DNA of 32,200 nt from Gammaproteobacteria bacterium. Lineage in GTDB: Bacteria; Pseudomonadota; Gammaproteobacteria; SZUA-229. The DNA is taken from positions 1 through 32,200 of the forward strand of contig JAPHSZ010000146.1 in assembly GCA_026196545.1 (NCBI GenBank), read 5' to 3'. Position numbers and translations under genes: made by a program. The notes beneath the pieces were generated by a model. That model had not been told where the DNA came from. It worked only from the letters and a program-made list of their open reading frames with translations, and ran no database searches. Positions 14,025-24,158 of this stretch are shown in pieces; the stretch's first letter is position 1; each line of letters opens with the position of its first letter.

Positions 14025-14038
14025 GTGATATTGGTCAA
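14025..14038 (+). promoter_or_regulatory. FNR/CRP-family-like site upstream of giant gene B
   Basis: GTGAT-ATTG-GTCAA matches TTGAT-N4-ATCAA at four of five bases in each half; the GTCAA half is the form often seen in Dnr/Nnr-type sites. It shares its spacer (ATTG) and following bases (GGTTT) with the dyad at 957. -10-like TATATA lies at 14057-14062. Confidence 0.5.
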
Positions 14039-14216
14039 GGTTTTCCAATATAAACCTATATAGGCTAAAGTCTGAGTGGCGATTTTTTTGTAGTCATAAT
14101 AACTGGCTCGCCATGATCACGTAAATACGACTGTTTATTTTCGTGACTGCTAGCTCTAAAAACACATGATATACGTGTGTTGCGGCTAAATTTATAACAT
14201 TCTAAGGATTGGTTGT

Positions 14217-17200
14217 ATGATTTTTACCACAAGAAGTTTCGGAATTTTACCCTGTAAGCTATCCACGCTGATTCTGGGCTTACCGGTTCTTTTTATAACT
14301 ATTGCCCTGTACCAATCTAGTGCTTATGCGAATGAACCCGGCTTACCCTTTACAGAAGAATTTATTGATGCCGACCTGCGCGCTGTTGGCACCACGGCCA
14401 ACTGGGATACATTAGATCAATTTGTAAAACTGGGTAAGCGTAGCCCTAAAAAGCTGGGTCTGACCGCAGATACATCTACAGGGATGGATGTATCATCAAA
14501 CCTCTATAGTACATTCGCGGTAAAGCTTGCAGATATTAACGGTGATGGCACCAATGACATTATTACCGGTAATTACGTCTATATCAGGGATCCTGATACG
14601 TTTGACAGTTATGCATCAATAATTCATCTGTCTGATGCGACAAACACAATTAGATCCATCGATACTGGCGATATAGATCAGGATGGAGATCTGGACATTG
14701 TGTTCGGTGCACAGGGTATTAATCTTCTGTACTTCAATAATGGAACTGATACCCCTTTTGAAGGGGTATCAAAAACTTATATCACCAGTGATAACGATTA
14801 TACGGTTTCAATACAGGCTATTGATGTTAATGGTGATGGCTGGCTGGATGTTGTTGTTGGTAATGAATATACAAATGACAGGCTTTATATCAATAATGGA
14901 ACTAGCAATCCATTTGATGGTGTAACCGCTCAAACCTTTGGTGAACCCAGTTCGGCACGTACTAATGCTGTTATGGTTGCAGACATTGATTATGACGGAA
15001 ACAATGACATTGTTAGCGTATACAACAATGGTCAAACAGGAACCAATGTTAAATACATACTGAATAATGGTAGCAGTACAGAACCCTTTCTGGGACAGAC
15101 TAGCAAGGACATTTCTAACATTACAAACGGTGAACTTCAAAACATTGACCTCGGTGATGTTAATGGTGACAAATATATAGATATTGTCGTCTCTGGTGAA
15201 ATCGACAGTGGCGTCCCAAGCTATCTATTTATAAACAATTCGGCTAACACACCTGGTACGCCCTTTGATACATCAACCAGTGCTATTTCAATTAGTAGCG
15301 ATACAGATCGAAGTGTAGGCATCCATTTACTCGATGCTGATGATGATGGTGACCTTGATGTCTACGTGGCAAATTATTCAGCCCGGGGTAAGCTATATGT
15401 TAATGACGGCAGTAATGAACCATTTGGTGCCAGCCTTGAGGGTATCGATATCTCCAATGATTCAATTGTTGCCCACTCTTCAGGAATCGGTGACATCGAC
15501 AACGATGGTGATATAGATATAGTCGTGGGTGCCAATGGCATCGACCGCCTCTATCTTAATAATTCATCCAGTAGTGCGTTTGATGGTATTGCTGATGATA
15601 TTTCAACTGACGCCGATCAGAGTCGTGGATTAGCATATGGCGATGTCGATAACGATGGCGATATTGATATTATTACCAGCGGCCTCTCTACTCAAGCAAA
15701 ACTATATAAAAATAATGGCACCAATAAACCCTTTGATGGCGTCAGTGCTACCATAATTACGGATGCTCACTCAGGCGCGTATTTAGTGTATTTGGCCGAT
15801 ATTAATCACGATGGGCGACTGGATCTCATTAATGGCGGAGCCAGCGGTCAGCTTTCAGAAATATTTTTTAATAATGGGAGCTCAACCCCCTATACAGCGG
15901 CAAACATGCAAACCTTTGGTGTATCCACATTTGTCCTGGATATTGCTACAGGTGACGTAAATAATGATGGAAAAACTGATCTTATACAGGGTACACGGCT
16001 CTATCTTAATGATGGAACTTCAACACCCTTTTCCAGTGGTGGCATTGATATCGATAGCGGAGGGTTTGATAAAGCACTGGGTGATGTCGACAATGACGGT
16101 GATCTAGACCTGGTTGAAGCCACCCTTAGTGGCGCCTGGCTATATTTAAATGATGGTGATAGCACACCATACAGTAATGGAAAAATAGAAATAGGTACGG
16201 GACTACAATCGAATTCAATTGAATTATACGATTTAAACCAGGATGGCTATTTAGATGCCATTATTGGGAGTTTTGACGATTACACAAGAGTTGTATTAAA
16301 CGATGGCACCTCCACGCCGTTTGATGGAAACGCTATGTACCTTGGAACCAATACAGCCTCTACCGACATCAAGCTTGGTGACTTTAACCTTGATGGTATT
16401 ATTGACATTGCCAGCGTTAATGAAGATGGAAAACGTGTAGAGGTTCTCTATCCAGACGTATCTGATTACACTTTTGTTAATAGCTGGAGAGTACCAACAA
16501 ACTTCGCTTCTGATGAAGCAATATCTGGCTATAAACTTGCTGTTGCAGATTTTTCAAACGATGGCAAACCCGATATTGTTGTCGCCGCCAACGGTATTAA
16601 CCGTATTTATTACAACCAGAGCGCATCAGCAGGGTATTCAAGCATAACAAGATCACAGGTAGCCTCATCAACAGGCGCATATAGATCACTTGATGTTACG
16701 GCCGCTGATTTTAATAATGATGGCGCACTGGATGTAGCATTTGCCAACTATGATACATCTACCTATCCAAATACTGTTGTTCTTAATAATAAAACATCAT
16801 CACCATTTGGTGGCTCATATCCCGCTACTATTCCCTACACATTACAGTATCTCGATACAGATAAGCATTCTAGCTGGGGTATCGATTCTGGCGATATTAC
16901 TGGTGATGGTTATCCAGATATTGTGGTTGCCAATACCAGTGCAGCATCAAGAGTCTATACAAATGATGGGACAGGTTTATTTGGCTCAACATCTGGTTAC
17001 AACCTTGGTAGTGGCACTACAGCCAGGGACGTCAAACTGGCAGATTTGAATGGTGATGGTAGGCTAGATGCTGTTCTCGCTAATTACTCAACAACGCTTG
17101 ACAACCAAATATTTCTAAACAACGGTTCCAGCTACGCTTTGAGTGTGACACCAATCAGTGTCTATACTGGTGATGCGCACTATTCTATGACAGTTGAACT

Positions 17201-20200
17201 GGCTGATATTGATAATGATGATGATATCGATATCATGGTTGGTAATAATGGGAGCAACTACACCTACCTAAATAATGGCACGGGCACATCATTCTATAAA
17301 TGGGAGTTTTATAGCGGCGCACCGGGAACAGATACTCAAAATTCTTATGGAATTGCTATTGGCGATGTTAATGGTGATGGTTGGCCAGATGCCGTAGTGG
17401 GCAATTATGGCACTGTCAACAAACTTTATATCAATGACACGCTAAGTAACCCGTTTACAAACGCCGGCATTGACATAACGACAGATGCAGACTATACATT
17501 AGATATTCTACTGGAAGATATTGATAACGATGGCGACTTAGACGTAATTGTTTTCAATGCTTCTGGAGTTAATAAGTATTATCTAAATAATGGCACTGCT
17601 ACACCTTTTTCTGATGCAGTGGGTATTGAACTTACAACATCAAGCAAAACATCTTATGGTGCTGTAGCAAGGGATTTTGATAATGATGGCGTAAAAGATT
17701 TTGTCGTTGCTAACTATACGCTTAGTAACGACCTGTTCAGGTCTAGTCCATATGCTTTAAACAAAAACAAAGTCATTTCAGAAGAAGTTGATACCGATAC
17801 CGATATCCTCAAGGCAACATTAAATGGATACGTGCCGCTAGACTGGAACAACTCTGTGGATTTCTATATGAGCAATAATGGCGGCACACAGTTTTTCCAG
17901 GTACAGCGCGGAGTAGAATTTACTTTCCCAACCCAGGGTGACGACCTTCGCTGGAAAGCAGAATTGCACTCTTTGACACCGCTCAGATCTCCTCTCATCG
18001 GTGATGTAGTCATTGATGCAAAAGTTGACCACGATCTCGATTTTGCGACAGATGATATTGATTTATGCATAGGAACAGCTGACCCAGACCAGCTTGATAA
18101 CGACAGTGATGCAGTGCCGGGCGTGTCTACAGGGCCAGATGATGGTGGCGATGCCTGTGATATTGACGACGACAATGATGGTGTTGGTGATACTGAAGAC
18201 CTGTTCCCGTTCAACTCTGCTGAACAAGGTGATTACGATGGTGACTGCGGTGCTATCGACTACAACCTGCCTACTTCTGGTGATGGCTGTGGTGATAATT
18301 CCGATACCGACATTGATAACGACGGCATTCCTAATGTTTCTGATACGTTTATGTTCAATGTTGCACCGACTATTAGTGGCACACCCGGCACGGTAGCGAC
18401 ACCTGAAAATACTTACACGTTTACACCGGCAATTTCTGATGGCGGTGATGGCCCAACCCTTTCAGTATCTGTAACAGCAGATGGCGGCTCACTGCCAGCA
18501 TGGCTCACCTTTAATCCTGCCACAGGCGTATTAACAGGCGTACCTTCTAACGATAACTACGGCACGATCAGTAATATTGTTCTGACCGTGAGTGATGGCA
18601 CCGAACAGGTCAGCCTGCCTGCATTTAATATCAAGGTGATCGATACACGTGCACCCGTGACCAACGCCTCACCCAAAGAAGGTGTATACAACTCCGATAT
18701 TAGCGTTTACCTGTCCTGTAGTGATGGTATTGGCTCAGAGTGTGCAAACATCTATTACTCAACTGATGGAGGCATGCAATATAACCTGGCGCTTGATTAT
18801 GCAATTATTGATATCCCCGCGAGTAGTCACGAAACGATATTAAAATATTACTCCGTCGATAACGCAGACACTCCAAATTATGAAGTTGAACAGACTCAGG
18901 TATATACCTTTGATAACGGCCTTCCTGTTGTTACGATTACTTCACCTGTAGCGGACTCAATCTTAACTTCTGTGAATTCTATTAATGGTAGTTCATCGGA
19001 CAATGCAGACTTTGATACCGGAATTAAGAAAATCGAGCTACAGATTACCGATGGCATTAACTCAGTACAGGTGACAGGTGGATCTTTGGTTGAAGGTGCG
19101 CCTGCATGGATTCTAGTGAGCGATGATATTGGTGCGTGGAGCTATGACTGGAGCTACAATACTGAGGGTTTGTGGACCAGTAGTGAGGTGCCCTACACCA
19201 TCACTGCACGCGCCACAGATTATGCGGGCAACACAGCCACCACTAGTGTGACTTTCTCTTACTTCTCAGGCACACCCGCGACCACCACACTGGATTTATC
19301 ACTGACCAACACCAGTGTTCCCGTTGGCCAGACCACCGATGCATTCTTAACATTAACCCGTTTGAATGATCTGAATGCAGACCTGACAGGCATACCACTA
19401 GAACTGCACATCACAAAACCAGATGGGTCACCTGTTGATCCTCTCATCATAGATGAGGCTAACTATACAGGTAACCTGACCCTGTCTGACCTGGGTGATG
19501 GTGTAGATGTTATTTTTGATCAGGCCGGTGTTTATTCGATGGTCGCTAAATTCACCGACACCGCTACCTACCCTAACCTGGCAGCCTCGACCTCCAACCC
19601 CATTAGTTTACTGGTGGGTACGTCTGCTGGTTACGCCATTATTATCCAGGGTAAACTTTCTAATGAAGAAGGCCTGGATTCGCATAACAAAACGGCTAAT
19701 CGTATTTACGAGACCTTTAAAGATCGCGGCTTTGCTGAAGAGGATATCTTCTACTTTAACTATGACACCAACCAGACCGGTGTAGATGGCCTGCCGGATA
19801 AAGCCACTATCCAGAAACTGATTGAAGGTTCCGCCAATGGTGTAAGTGATCCACAATTACTCCAGGACTTAATCCCCAATGGCCTGGCTGCGGAGATTGA
19901 TGACCGCCCTGCTCCTGTTTACCTGGTTATGGTTGATCATGGCGGTAAGGCTGTTGATGAGCTGGAAGCACGTTTCTTCATGAATGATGAAACCATACTG
20001 CCAAGCGAACTCAACCTGTGGCTGGGTAGTCTTGAAGCCAACATGGATGCATTAGATGCTCAGCTTAAAATAGATAACAATCGTATTATTATCATCGGTG
20101 CCTGTTACTCGGGCGGCTTTATCTCAGGCATCACTGGTGATGGCCGTATTGTAATTACCAGTGCTACTGGGGATGAACCTTCTTATAAGGGGCCGATAGA

Positions 20201-23009
20201 AGACGATAACATCCGTGTCGGTGAGTACTTCCTCGAAGAGCTGTTCCTTGAGCTGGGTGAAGGTAACAACTTGCGTGACGCTTTCAAAGTCGCTACAGTC
20301 AAAACTGAAACCTACACCAAGGAAGTCAGTGGTGACACGTCAACCAACAGTGACAATGAGTTCCTCGATACCGCCGTGCAGCATCCATTACTGGATGATG
20401 ATGCCGATGGTTTAGGCACCAACGCCCTGTTTGATAGCTCATCAGACGGCCAGAGCGCACTTGATGTGGTGCTTGGTTTTGATCAGGGGTCATTGACCAA
20501 CGATGCCTTCATTCCTGCTGCTGTTGAGAGTGTGAGTGGCACCCAGTATCTGGATAATGCTACCAGCAATGCGGTGCTAACGATGTATGCCAATGACCCT
20601 TCTCAGGTCAATCAGGCTTACGTTGAGATCCGTACACCAGGAACGGTACTTATTGATGCGGTAGAAAGCACCACTGAGCAGTTATCCAGTGACTTCATTC
20701 GCCGTGCTTATACTCCCCCAGCAGCACCGGGTGAGCCGTATACGCTCGACTACACTGCATTTACTGAAGCGGGTAAATACGAGATATTCAGTTATGTGAA
20801 TGATCGTTTCACGGGTGCATTATCATCAGCTAAACGCTCAATCATTTACAAGAACCGTGAAGATGGCGGTGATCCCAATGATCCACCTACGCCATTTAAC
20901 CTGCAAACTCCAACTAATGGTGACACAGGCCCATATATCACCGCCTTCACCTGGGATGCATCGACCGATCCTGATCAGGATGCGGTGACCTACAGCTTCT
21001 ACTTGGCGGATGACACCAGCTATACCACCTTCACCAAAGATACTGGCAGTGGCTGTACCCAGCAAAATGCGCCTTATGTCCAGGAAGAACTCACCAGCCC
21101 AAGCACCTTCGTTGATGCCGTAGCGGGACTCTGTGATGGCCAGAGCTACGTCTGGAAAGTTGTCGCGGTCGATCCTTATGGATTAAAGGCCGTTAGCGCT
21201 AACTTCAGCTATACCGTTAGTAATCACCTCAATGCCGATCTTGGTGTGATCGTGGCCATGGTCAAGAGCGCCACCACCAATGCACAGTTAACGGCAGCTA
21301 ATGTTATTAATAGTTTTGGAGAAACAGCTACCCCAGCAGAAAGTGTTTTGTATAACGGTAACTATGTGTTAATTACAGGTAACACGGGTACAGGCCATAC
21401 CATTACTACAAACAAGACTGGATATTCAGAAACCGAGGTAAGCATACCTAATATCAACAGCGGTCAGACGGTTGAGATCCTGATTGACATGCCACCAGTG
21501 ACTGTTGATAGTGATAGTGATACTGTTTATGACAACGTAGATAACTGTCCGGTCGATGTTAATGTCAGTCAGGCTGATTTAGATAATGATGGTGTCGGTG
21601 ATGCTTGTGATGATGACATCGACGGTGATGGCATGCCCAATAATTATGAAGATAGTTATGTCTTCCTCGATCCATTAGTTGCGAGTGATGCAGGTCTGGA
21701 TGAAGATGGTGACACCCTCAGTAATCTTACCGAATATCGTGATGGTACCAATCCTGGCGTATTCAATGTAATTCCATCAGATATTGATGGCGACACCATT
21801 GATGATACGATCGATAACTGCGTGGATATATCTAACCAGGATCAGGCTGATTATGATGGTGATGGCCTGGGCAATGTCTGTGATTATGATGACGATGATG
21901 ATGGCATGCCCGACAGTTATGAACAGGACTACGCCTTCCTAAATACACTCGATGCAGCAGATGCCTCTTTAGATGAAGATGGTGACAGCATGAGTAACCT
22001 TGTTGAGTATCTTGGCGGTACCGATCCTGGCGTATTCAATCTACCTGATACGGATGGTGATGGTATTGACGATACCGTTGATAACTGCCTGTATATTTAC
22101 AACCAGGATCAGGCTGATTATGACAGTGATGGCATAGGCAATGTCTGTGATCATGACGATGATGATGATGGCATGCCGGACAGTTTTGAAGAGAGCTACG
22201 CCTTCCTAAATACACTCGATGCAGCAGATGCCTCTTTAGATGAGGATAGCGATACCATGAGTAATCTTGAAGAATATTTGGGTGGTACTGACCCCAGTGT
22301 GTTTGATCTACCTGATACAGATGGTGATGGTGTTTATGATATATTTGATAACTGTCCAGATGTATATAACAACAAACAAAAAGATTACGACAGTGATGGC
22401 ATCGGTGATAAGTGTGATGATGATGATGACAACGACGGTATGTCAGATGCCTTTGAAGATCAGTACAAGAGCAATGGTCTGGATCGGCTCGATGAGACCG
22501 ATGCCTCTGAAAACATAGATGGTGATGCCTTTACCAATCTTGAAGAGTTTCTGTTTGGTACGAACCCGGCAGTCACCAGCCTTGATAACGATAGTGATGG
22601 GTTACCTGACACCTTCGAGCTTGCAGTAGGCACTGATTACACCATCGCTGACAGTGATGGTGATAACTTAACCGACTATGAAGAAATTAACTACGACGGT
22701 GATCTTTACAGTTATACTCCCGGCAGTGACACTGATCCCAACAATGTTGATACCGATGGTGACACATTCCAGGATGATATAGACGTAAATCCGTTAATAC
22801 CAGATGTTATTGGTGATATTGCTCCAGTATCCACACCTGATAGCACTGTTAATGCAGCAGACTATTTGCTTATGATACGGATTGTACAAGGTGAGATAAC
22901 ACCAACAGCTGAACAACTGCAAAATGGTGATTTATACCCTGTTGGCTCACCTGACGGTGTGATTAATATACAGGATCTTATCTTGTTGCGACAGATGGTC
23001 ATGCCGTAG
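14217..23009 (+). CDS. Giant secreted FG-GAP/VCBS propeller protein with C13-like peptidase and dockerin domains (copy B)
   Basis: This 2930-residue paralogue of the product of 1118-9718 has an ATG eight bases after AAGGA and a signal peptide ending at AYA, near residue 38. Residues about 95-1182 hold 21 FG-GAP/VCBS repeats, the same number as copy A. Then come the Cys-containing Asp-rich segment (about 1270-1385), Ig-like domains (1379-1680), an MG2-like domain (1688-1800) and the C13-like peptidase domain (about 1800-2038). The peptidase has His1908 in VDHGG and Cys1963 in GACYSGGF. Compared with copy A it has an insertion before the His strand (NGVSDPQLLQDLIPNG). Ig/FN3/CarboxypepD-like domains reach about 2428, followed by thrombospondin-3-like repeats. 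The last 65 residues (2866-2930) form a dockerin-like pair of Ca2+ loops (GDIAPVSTPDSTVNAAD and GDLYPVGSPDGVINIQD) in place of copy A's hydrophobic tail. B is probably held at the surface by a cohesin-type partner, while A may be membrane-anchored; this is inference. Confidence 0.88.
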   Translation: MIFTTRSFGILPCKLSTLILGLPVLFITIALYQSSAYANEPGLPFTEEFIDADLRAVGTTANWDTLDQFVKLGKRSPKKLGLTADTSTGMDVSSNLYSTFAVKLADINGDGTNDIITGNYVYIRDPDTFDSYASIIHLSDATNTIRSIDTGDIDQDGDLDIVFGAQGINLLYFNNGTDTPFEGVSKTYITSDNDYTVSIQAIDVNGDGWLDVVVGNEYTNDRLYINNGTSNPFDGVTAQTFGEPSSARTNAVMVADIDYDGNNDIVSVYNNGQTGTNVKYILNNGSSTEPFLGQTSKDISNITNGELQNIDLGDVNGDKYIDIVVSGEIDSGVPSYLFINNSANTPGTPFDTSTSAISISSDTDRSVGIHLLDADDDGDLDVYVANYSARGKLYVNDGSNEPFGASLEGIDISNDSIVAHSSGIGDIDNDGDIDIVVGANGIDRLYLNNSSSSAFDGIADDISTDADQSRGLAYGDVDNDGDIDIITSGLSTQAKLYKNNGTNKPFDGVSATIITDAHSGAYLVYLADINHDGRLDLINGGASGQLSEIFFNNGSSTPYTAANMQTFGVSTFVLDIATGDVNNDGKTDLIQGTRLYLNDGTSTPFSSGGIDIDSGGFDKALGDVDNDGDLDLVEATLSGAWLYLNDGDSTPYSNGKIEIGTGLQSNSIELYDLNQDGYLDAIIGSFDDYTRVVLNDGTSTPFDGNAMYLGTNTASTDIKLGDFNLDGIIDIASVNEDGKRVEVLYPDVSDYTFVNSWRVPTNFASDEAISGYKLAVADFSNDGKPDIVVAANGINRIYYNQSASAGYSSITRSQVASSTGAYRSLDVTAADFNNDGALDVAFANYDTSTYPNTVVLNNKTSSPFGGSYPATIPYTLQYLDTDKHSSWGIDSGDITGDGYPDIVVANTSAASRVYTNDGTGLFGSTSGYNLGSGTTARDVKLADLNGDGRLDAVLANYSTTLDNQIFLNNGSSYALSVTPISVYTGDAHYSMTVELADIDNDDDIDIMVGNNGSNYTYLNNGTGTSFYKWEFYSGAPGTDTQNSYGIAIGDVNGDGWPDAVVGNYGTVNKLYINDTLSNPFTNAGIDITTDADYTLDILLEDIDNDGDLDVIVFNASGVNKYYLNNGTATPFSDAVGIELTTSSKTSYGAVARDFDNDGVKDFVVANYTLSNDLFRSSPYALNKNKVISEEVDTDTDILKATLNGYVPLDWNNSVDFYMSNNGGTQFFQVQRGVEFTFPTQGDDLRWKAELHSLTPLRSPLIGDVVIDAKVDHDLDFATDDIDLCIGTADPDQLDNDSDAVPGVSTGPDDGGDACDIDDDNDGVGDTEDLFPFNSAEQGDYDGDCGAIDYNLPTSGDGCGDNSDTDIDNDGIPNVSDTFMFNVAPTISGTPGTVATPENTYTFTPAISDGGDGPTLSVSVTADGGSLPAWLTFNPATGVLTGVPSNDNYGTISNIVLTVSDGTEQVSLPAFNIKVIDTRAPVTNASPKEGVYNSDISVYLSCSDGIGSECANIYYSTDGGMQYNLALDYAIIDIPASSHETILKYYSVDNADTPNYEVEQTQVYTFDNGLPVVTITSPVADSILTSVNSINGSSSDNADFDTGIKKIELQITDGINSVQVTGGSLVEGAPAWILVSDDIGAWSYDWSYNTEGLWTSSEVPYTITARATDYAGNTATTSVTFSYFSGTPATTTLDLSLTNTSVPVGQTTDAFLTLTRLNDLNADLTGIPLELHITKPDGSPVDPLIIDEANYTGNLTLSDLGDGVDVIFDQAGVYSMVAKFTDTATYPNLAASTSNPISLLVGTSAGYAIIIQGKLSNEEGLDSHNKTANRIYETFKDRGFAEEDIFYFNYDTNQTGVDGLPDKATIQKLIEGSANGVSDPQLLQDLIPNGLAAEIDDRPAPVYLVMVDHGGKAVDELEARFFMNDETILPSELNLWLGSLEANMDALDAQLKIDNNRIIIIGACYSGGFISGITGDGRIVITSATGDEPSYKGPIEDDNIRVGEYFLEELFLELGEGNNLRDAFKVATVKTETYTKEVSGDTSTNSDNEFLDTAVQHPLLDDDADGLGTNALFDSSSDGQSALDVVLGFDQGSLTNDAFIPAAVESVSGTQYLDNATSNAVLTMYANDPSQVNQAYVEIRTPGTVLIDAVESTTEQLSSDFIRRAYTPPAAPGEPYTLDYTAFTEAGKYEIFSYVNDRFTGALSSAKRSIIYKNREDGGDPNDPPTPFNLQTPTNGDTGPYITAFTWDASTDPDQDAVTYSFYLADDTSYTTFTKDTGSGCTQQNAPYVQEELTSPSTFVDAVAGLCDGQSYVWKVVAVDPYGLKAVSANFSYTVSNHLNADLGVIVAMVKSATTNAQLTAANVINSFGETATPAESVLYNGNYVLITGNTGTGHTITTNKTGYSETEVSIPNINSGQTVEILIDMPPVTVDSDSDTVYDNVDNCPVDVNVSQADLDNDGVGDACDDDIDGDGMPNNYEDSYVFLDPLVASDAGLDEDGDTLSNLTEYRDGTNPGVFNVIPSDIDGDTIDDTIDNCVDISNQDQADYDGDGLGNVCDYDDDDDGMPDSYEQDYAFLNTLDAADASLDEDGDSMSNLVEYLGGTDPGVFNLPDTDGDGIDDTVDNCLYIYNQDQADYDSDGIGNVCDHDDDDDGMPDSFEESYAFLNTLDAADASLDEDSDTMSNLEEYLGGTDPSVFDLPDTDGDGVYDIFDNCPDVYNNKQKDYDSDGIGDKCDDDDDNDGMSDAFEDQYKSNGLDRLDETDASENIDGDAFTNLEEFLFGTNPAVTSLDNDSDGLPDTFELAVGTDYTIADSDGDNLTDYEEINYDGDLYSYTPGSDTDPNNVDTDGDTFQDDIDVNPLIPDVIGDIAPVSTPDSTVNAADYLLMIRIVQGEITPTAEQLQNGDLYPVGSPDGVINIQDLILLRQMVMP
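21505..22600 (+). repeat. Four in-frame repeats of about 267-273 bases in giant gene B
   Basis: Modules of about 89-91 residues recur, each with a DNC motif, a Ca2+-binding CD-DDDD-DGMP(D/N) or similar segment, and a SNLxEYxxGT(D/N)P end. The two central copies share long near-identical DNA, for example the bases encoding YAFLNTLDAADASLDE at about 21930 and 22200. They are thrombospondin-3-like. Such repeats could recombine to change protein length in frame. Confidence 0.8.
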
Positions 23010-23062
23010 TAGTGTTGTTTATATTAATAGTACTGGTACTGGTAATATTTATAAATTGAATA

Positions 23063-23078
23063 CAGGATAGTTATCCTG
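23063..23078 (+). other. Short perfect hairpin between giant gene B and lipoprotein gene
   Basis: CAGGAT-AGTT-ATCCTG forms a six-base stem with a four-base loop, 35 bases before the lipoprotein start. The following bases are A-rich rather than a clean T run, so it is more likely an RNA-processing or stability element than a terminator. Confidence 0.4.
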
Positions 23079-23113
23079 AAACATTTTAAAAAGGATTAAA
23101 GAGGTATTTTATT

Positions 23114-24016
23114 ATGAAGACGCTGAAGATATTGTTAGCCCTGCTGCTAGTGAACTTAATGGGTTGCGCTGGCCATCAAACATTTAATCATCTGGCTCGT
23201 TCAAACGATACTGTGGCAGTTGCGGCAGGATGGATGCAAACATTTTCACGGGATAGGATAAGGGTGACCATTACAGATGATGATGGAACAGGAACGCAGA
23301 CAGTCTATGAGCCTGGTGACCCTAACATACGCGCGGTTATTAACCTGTATCCTGATCCACTGTCGAATATAGTTGTGTCACGCGAAACGGGAGACGCAGT
23401 ATCTCCAGGTGCAGTTGATTACGCTTCTCAAATTGATTATTGGTACACTCATGGTGATGATGACTGGTGGCAAACAATTGTGTATGTAAACCTGCCCAGT
23501 AATATGACTATAGATAAGGATGCCACCATACTGATTGAGTCCATTGACCCAGTTACAGCTGAGGTAGTAGAAACAGCGAGTTCATTTGTTTCTATCGTGT
23601 CAGGCGTTGGTGAAGCGGCCCCATTTTCTGCACAAAACCCCTGGGGCGGTGGATCTTATTTTAATATGACTTCTGACAACTTAAAATCCCTGGAAAGATC
23701 AGGTCACTACCAAATTGATTTTGATGGGACAGAAATACCTGCGGCCTTATCATTAGAAATAACACATGCTGCGGGTAATGTATTTGTAGCGAACCCCACA
23801 AGTGAAAAAAAGAACCTTCACTGGACGGATGATGGTGTAACCACAAAAATAATTATATTGCCGACAACATCAGCGGGTTTCACTGATTTAGCTGACCTCA
23901 AGTTTTATATAAGCGGGCTTAATATTGATAACGTTGTTGTTTCGAACTTTGAGGCCTATGACCAGAATGGAGATGTGATAGCAACTGTGACGGCTAATAC
24001 GCCTACTAAACGATAA
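23114..24016 (+). CDS. Outer-membrane-type lipoprotein, possible cohesin-like domain
   Basis: The protein has 300 residues; GAGG lies nine bases upstream of the ATG. The signal peptide ends in a lipobox (LMGC, Cys18), and Ala at position +2 suggests Lol sorting to the outer membrane. I recognise no named family with certainty. The rest reads as two beta-rich domains. Its C-terminal 90 residues run beta strand (IPAALSLEITHAAG), loop, strand (TKIIILPTT), then GFTDLADLKFYISG and VVVSNFEAYDQNGDVIA. This resembles the last strands of cohesin modules, where a VxFxxxG strand precedes a DxNGxxx end. It directly follows giant gene B (104-base gap, no convincing terminator), which ends in a dockerin-like module, so it may be that protein's surface receptor. 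The cohesin assignment is inference. Confidence 0.75.
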   Translation: MKTLKILLALLLVNLMGCAGHQTFNHLARSNDTVAVAAGWMQTFSRDRIRVTITDDDGTGTQTVYEPGDPNIRAVINLYPDPLSNIVVSRETGDAVSPGAVDYASQIDYWYTHGDDDWWQTIVYVNLPSNMTIDKDATILIESIDPVTAEVVETASSFVSIVSGVGEAAPFSAQNPWGGGSYFNMTSDNLKSLERSGHYQIDFDGTEIPAALSLEITHAAGNVFVANPTSEKKNLHWTDDGVTTKIIILPTTSAGFTDLADLKFYISGLNIDNVVVSNFEAYDQNGDVIATVTANTPTKR

Positions 24017-24158
24017 TCTGATCTAAGTAGAATGACTAATGAGCAAATTACGATTAAGGGTAAAGGAACATCGCTACAACATTGGTTGAATAGCTAGAAA
24101 AAGATTCACACTTCATCACAAATACAGAAGCATAGACATGCTGTGTACAGCTACGTGA

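Larger units (their letters stand above)
13721..14216. other. Divergent intergenic region B
   Basis: These 496 AT-rich bases lie between the FecR-TPR-barrel gene and giant gene B. They hold an inverted repeat (13784-13799) abutting a Fur-like box (13798-13812), an FNR/CRP-family-like dyad (14025-14038), a leader inverted repeat (AACACA 14161-14166 with TGTGTT 14176-14181) and an AAGGA ribosome-binding site (14204-14208). The layout parallels region A, but the 9-base tandem array is absent. No extra gene was seen. Confidence 0.75.

Noticed and set aside
1118-23009. RTX toxin or type I secretion substrate
   Set aside because: The Asp/Gly-rich motifs fit FG-GAP and thrombospondin-3-like repeats rather than the RTX nonapeptide, both giants have N-terminal signal peptides, and no type I transporter genes are present.
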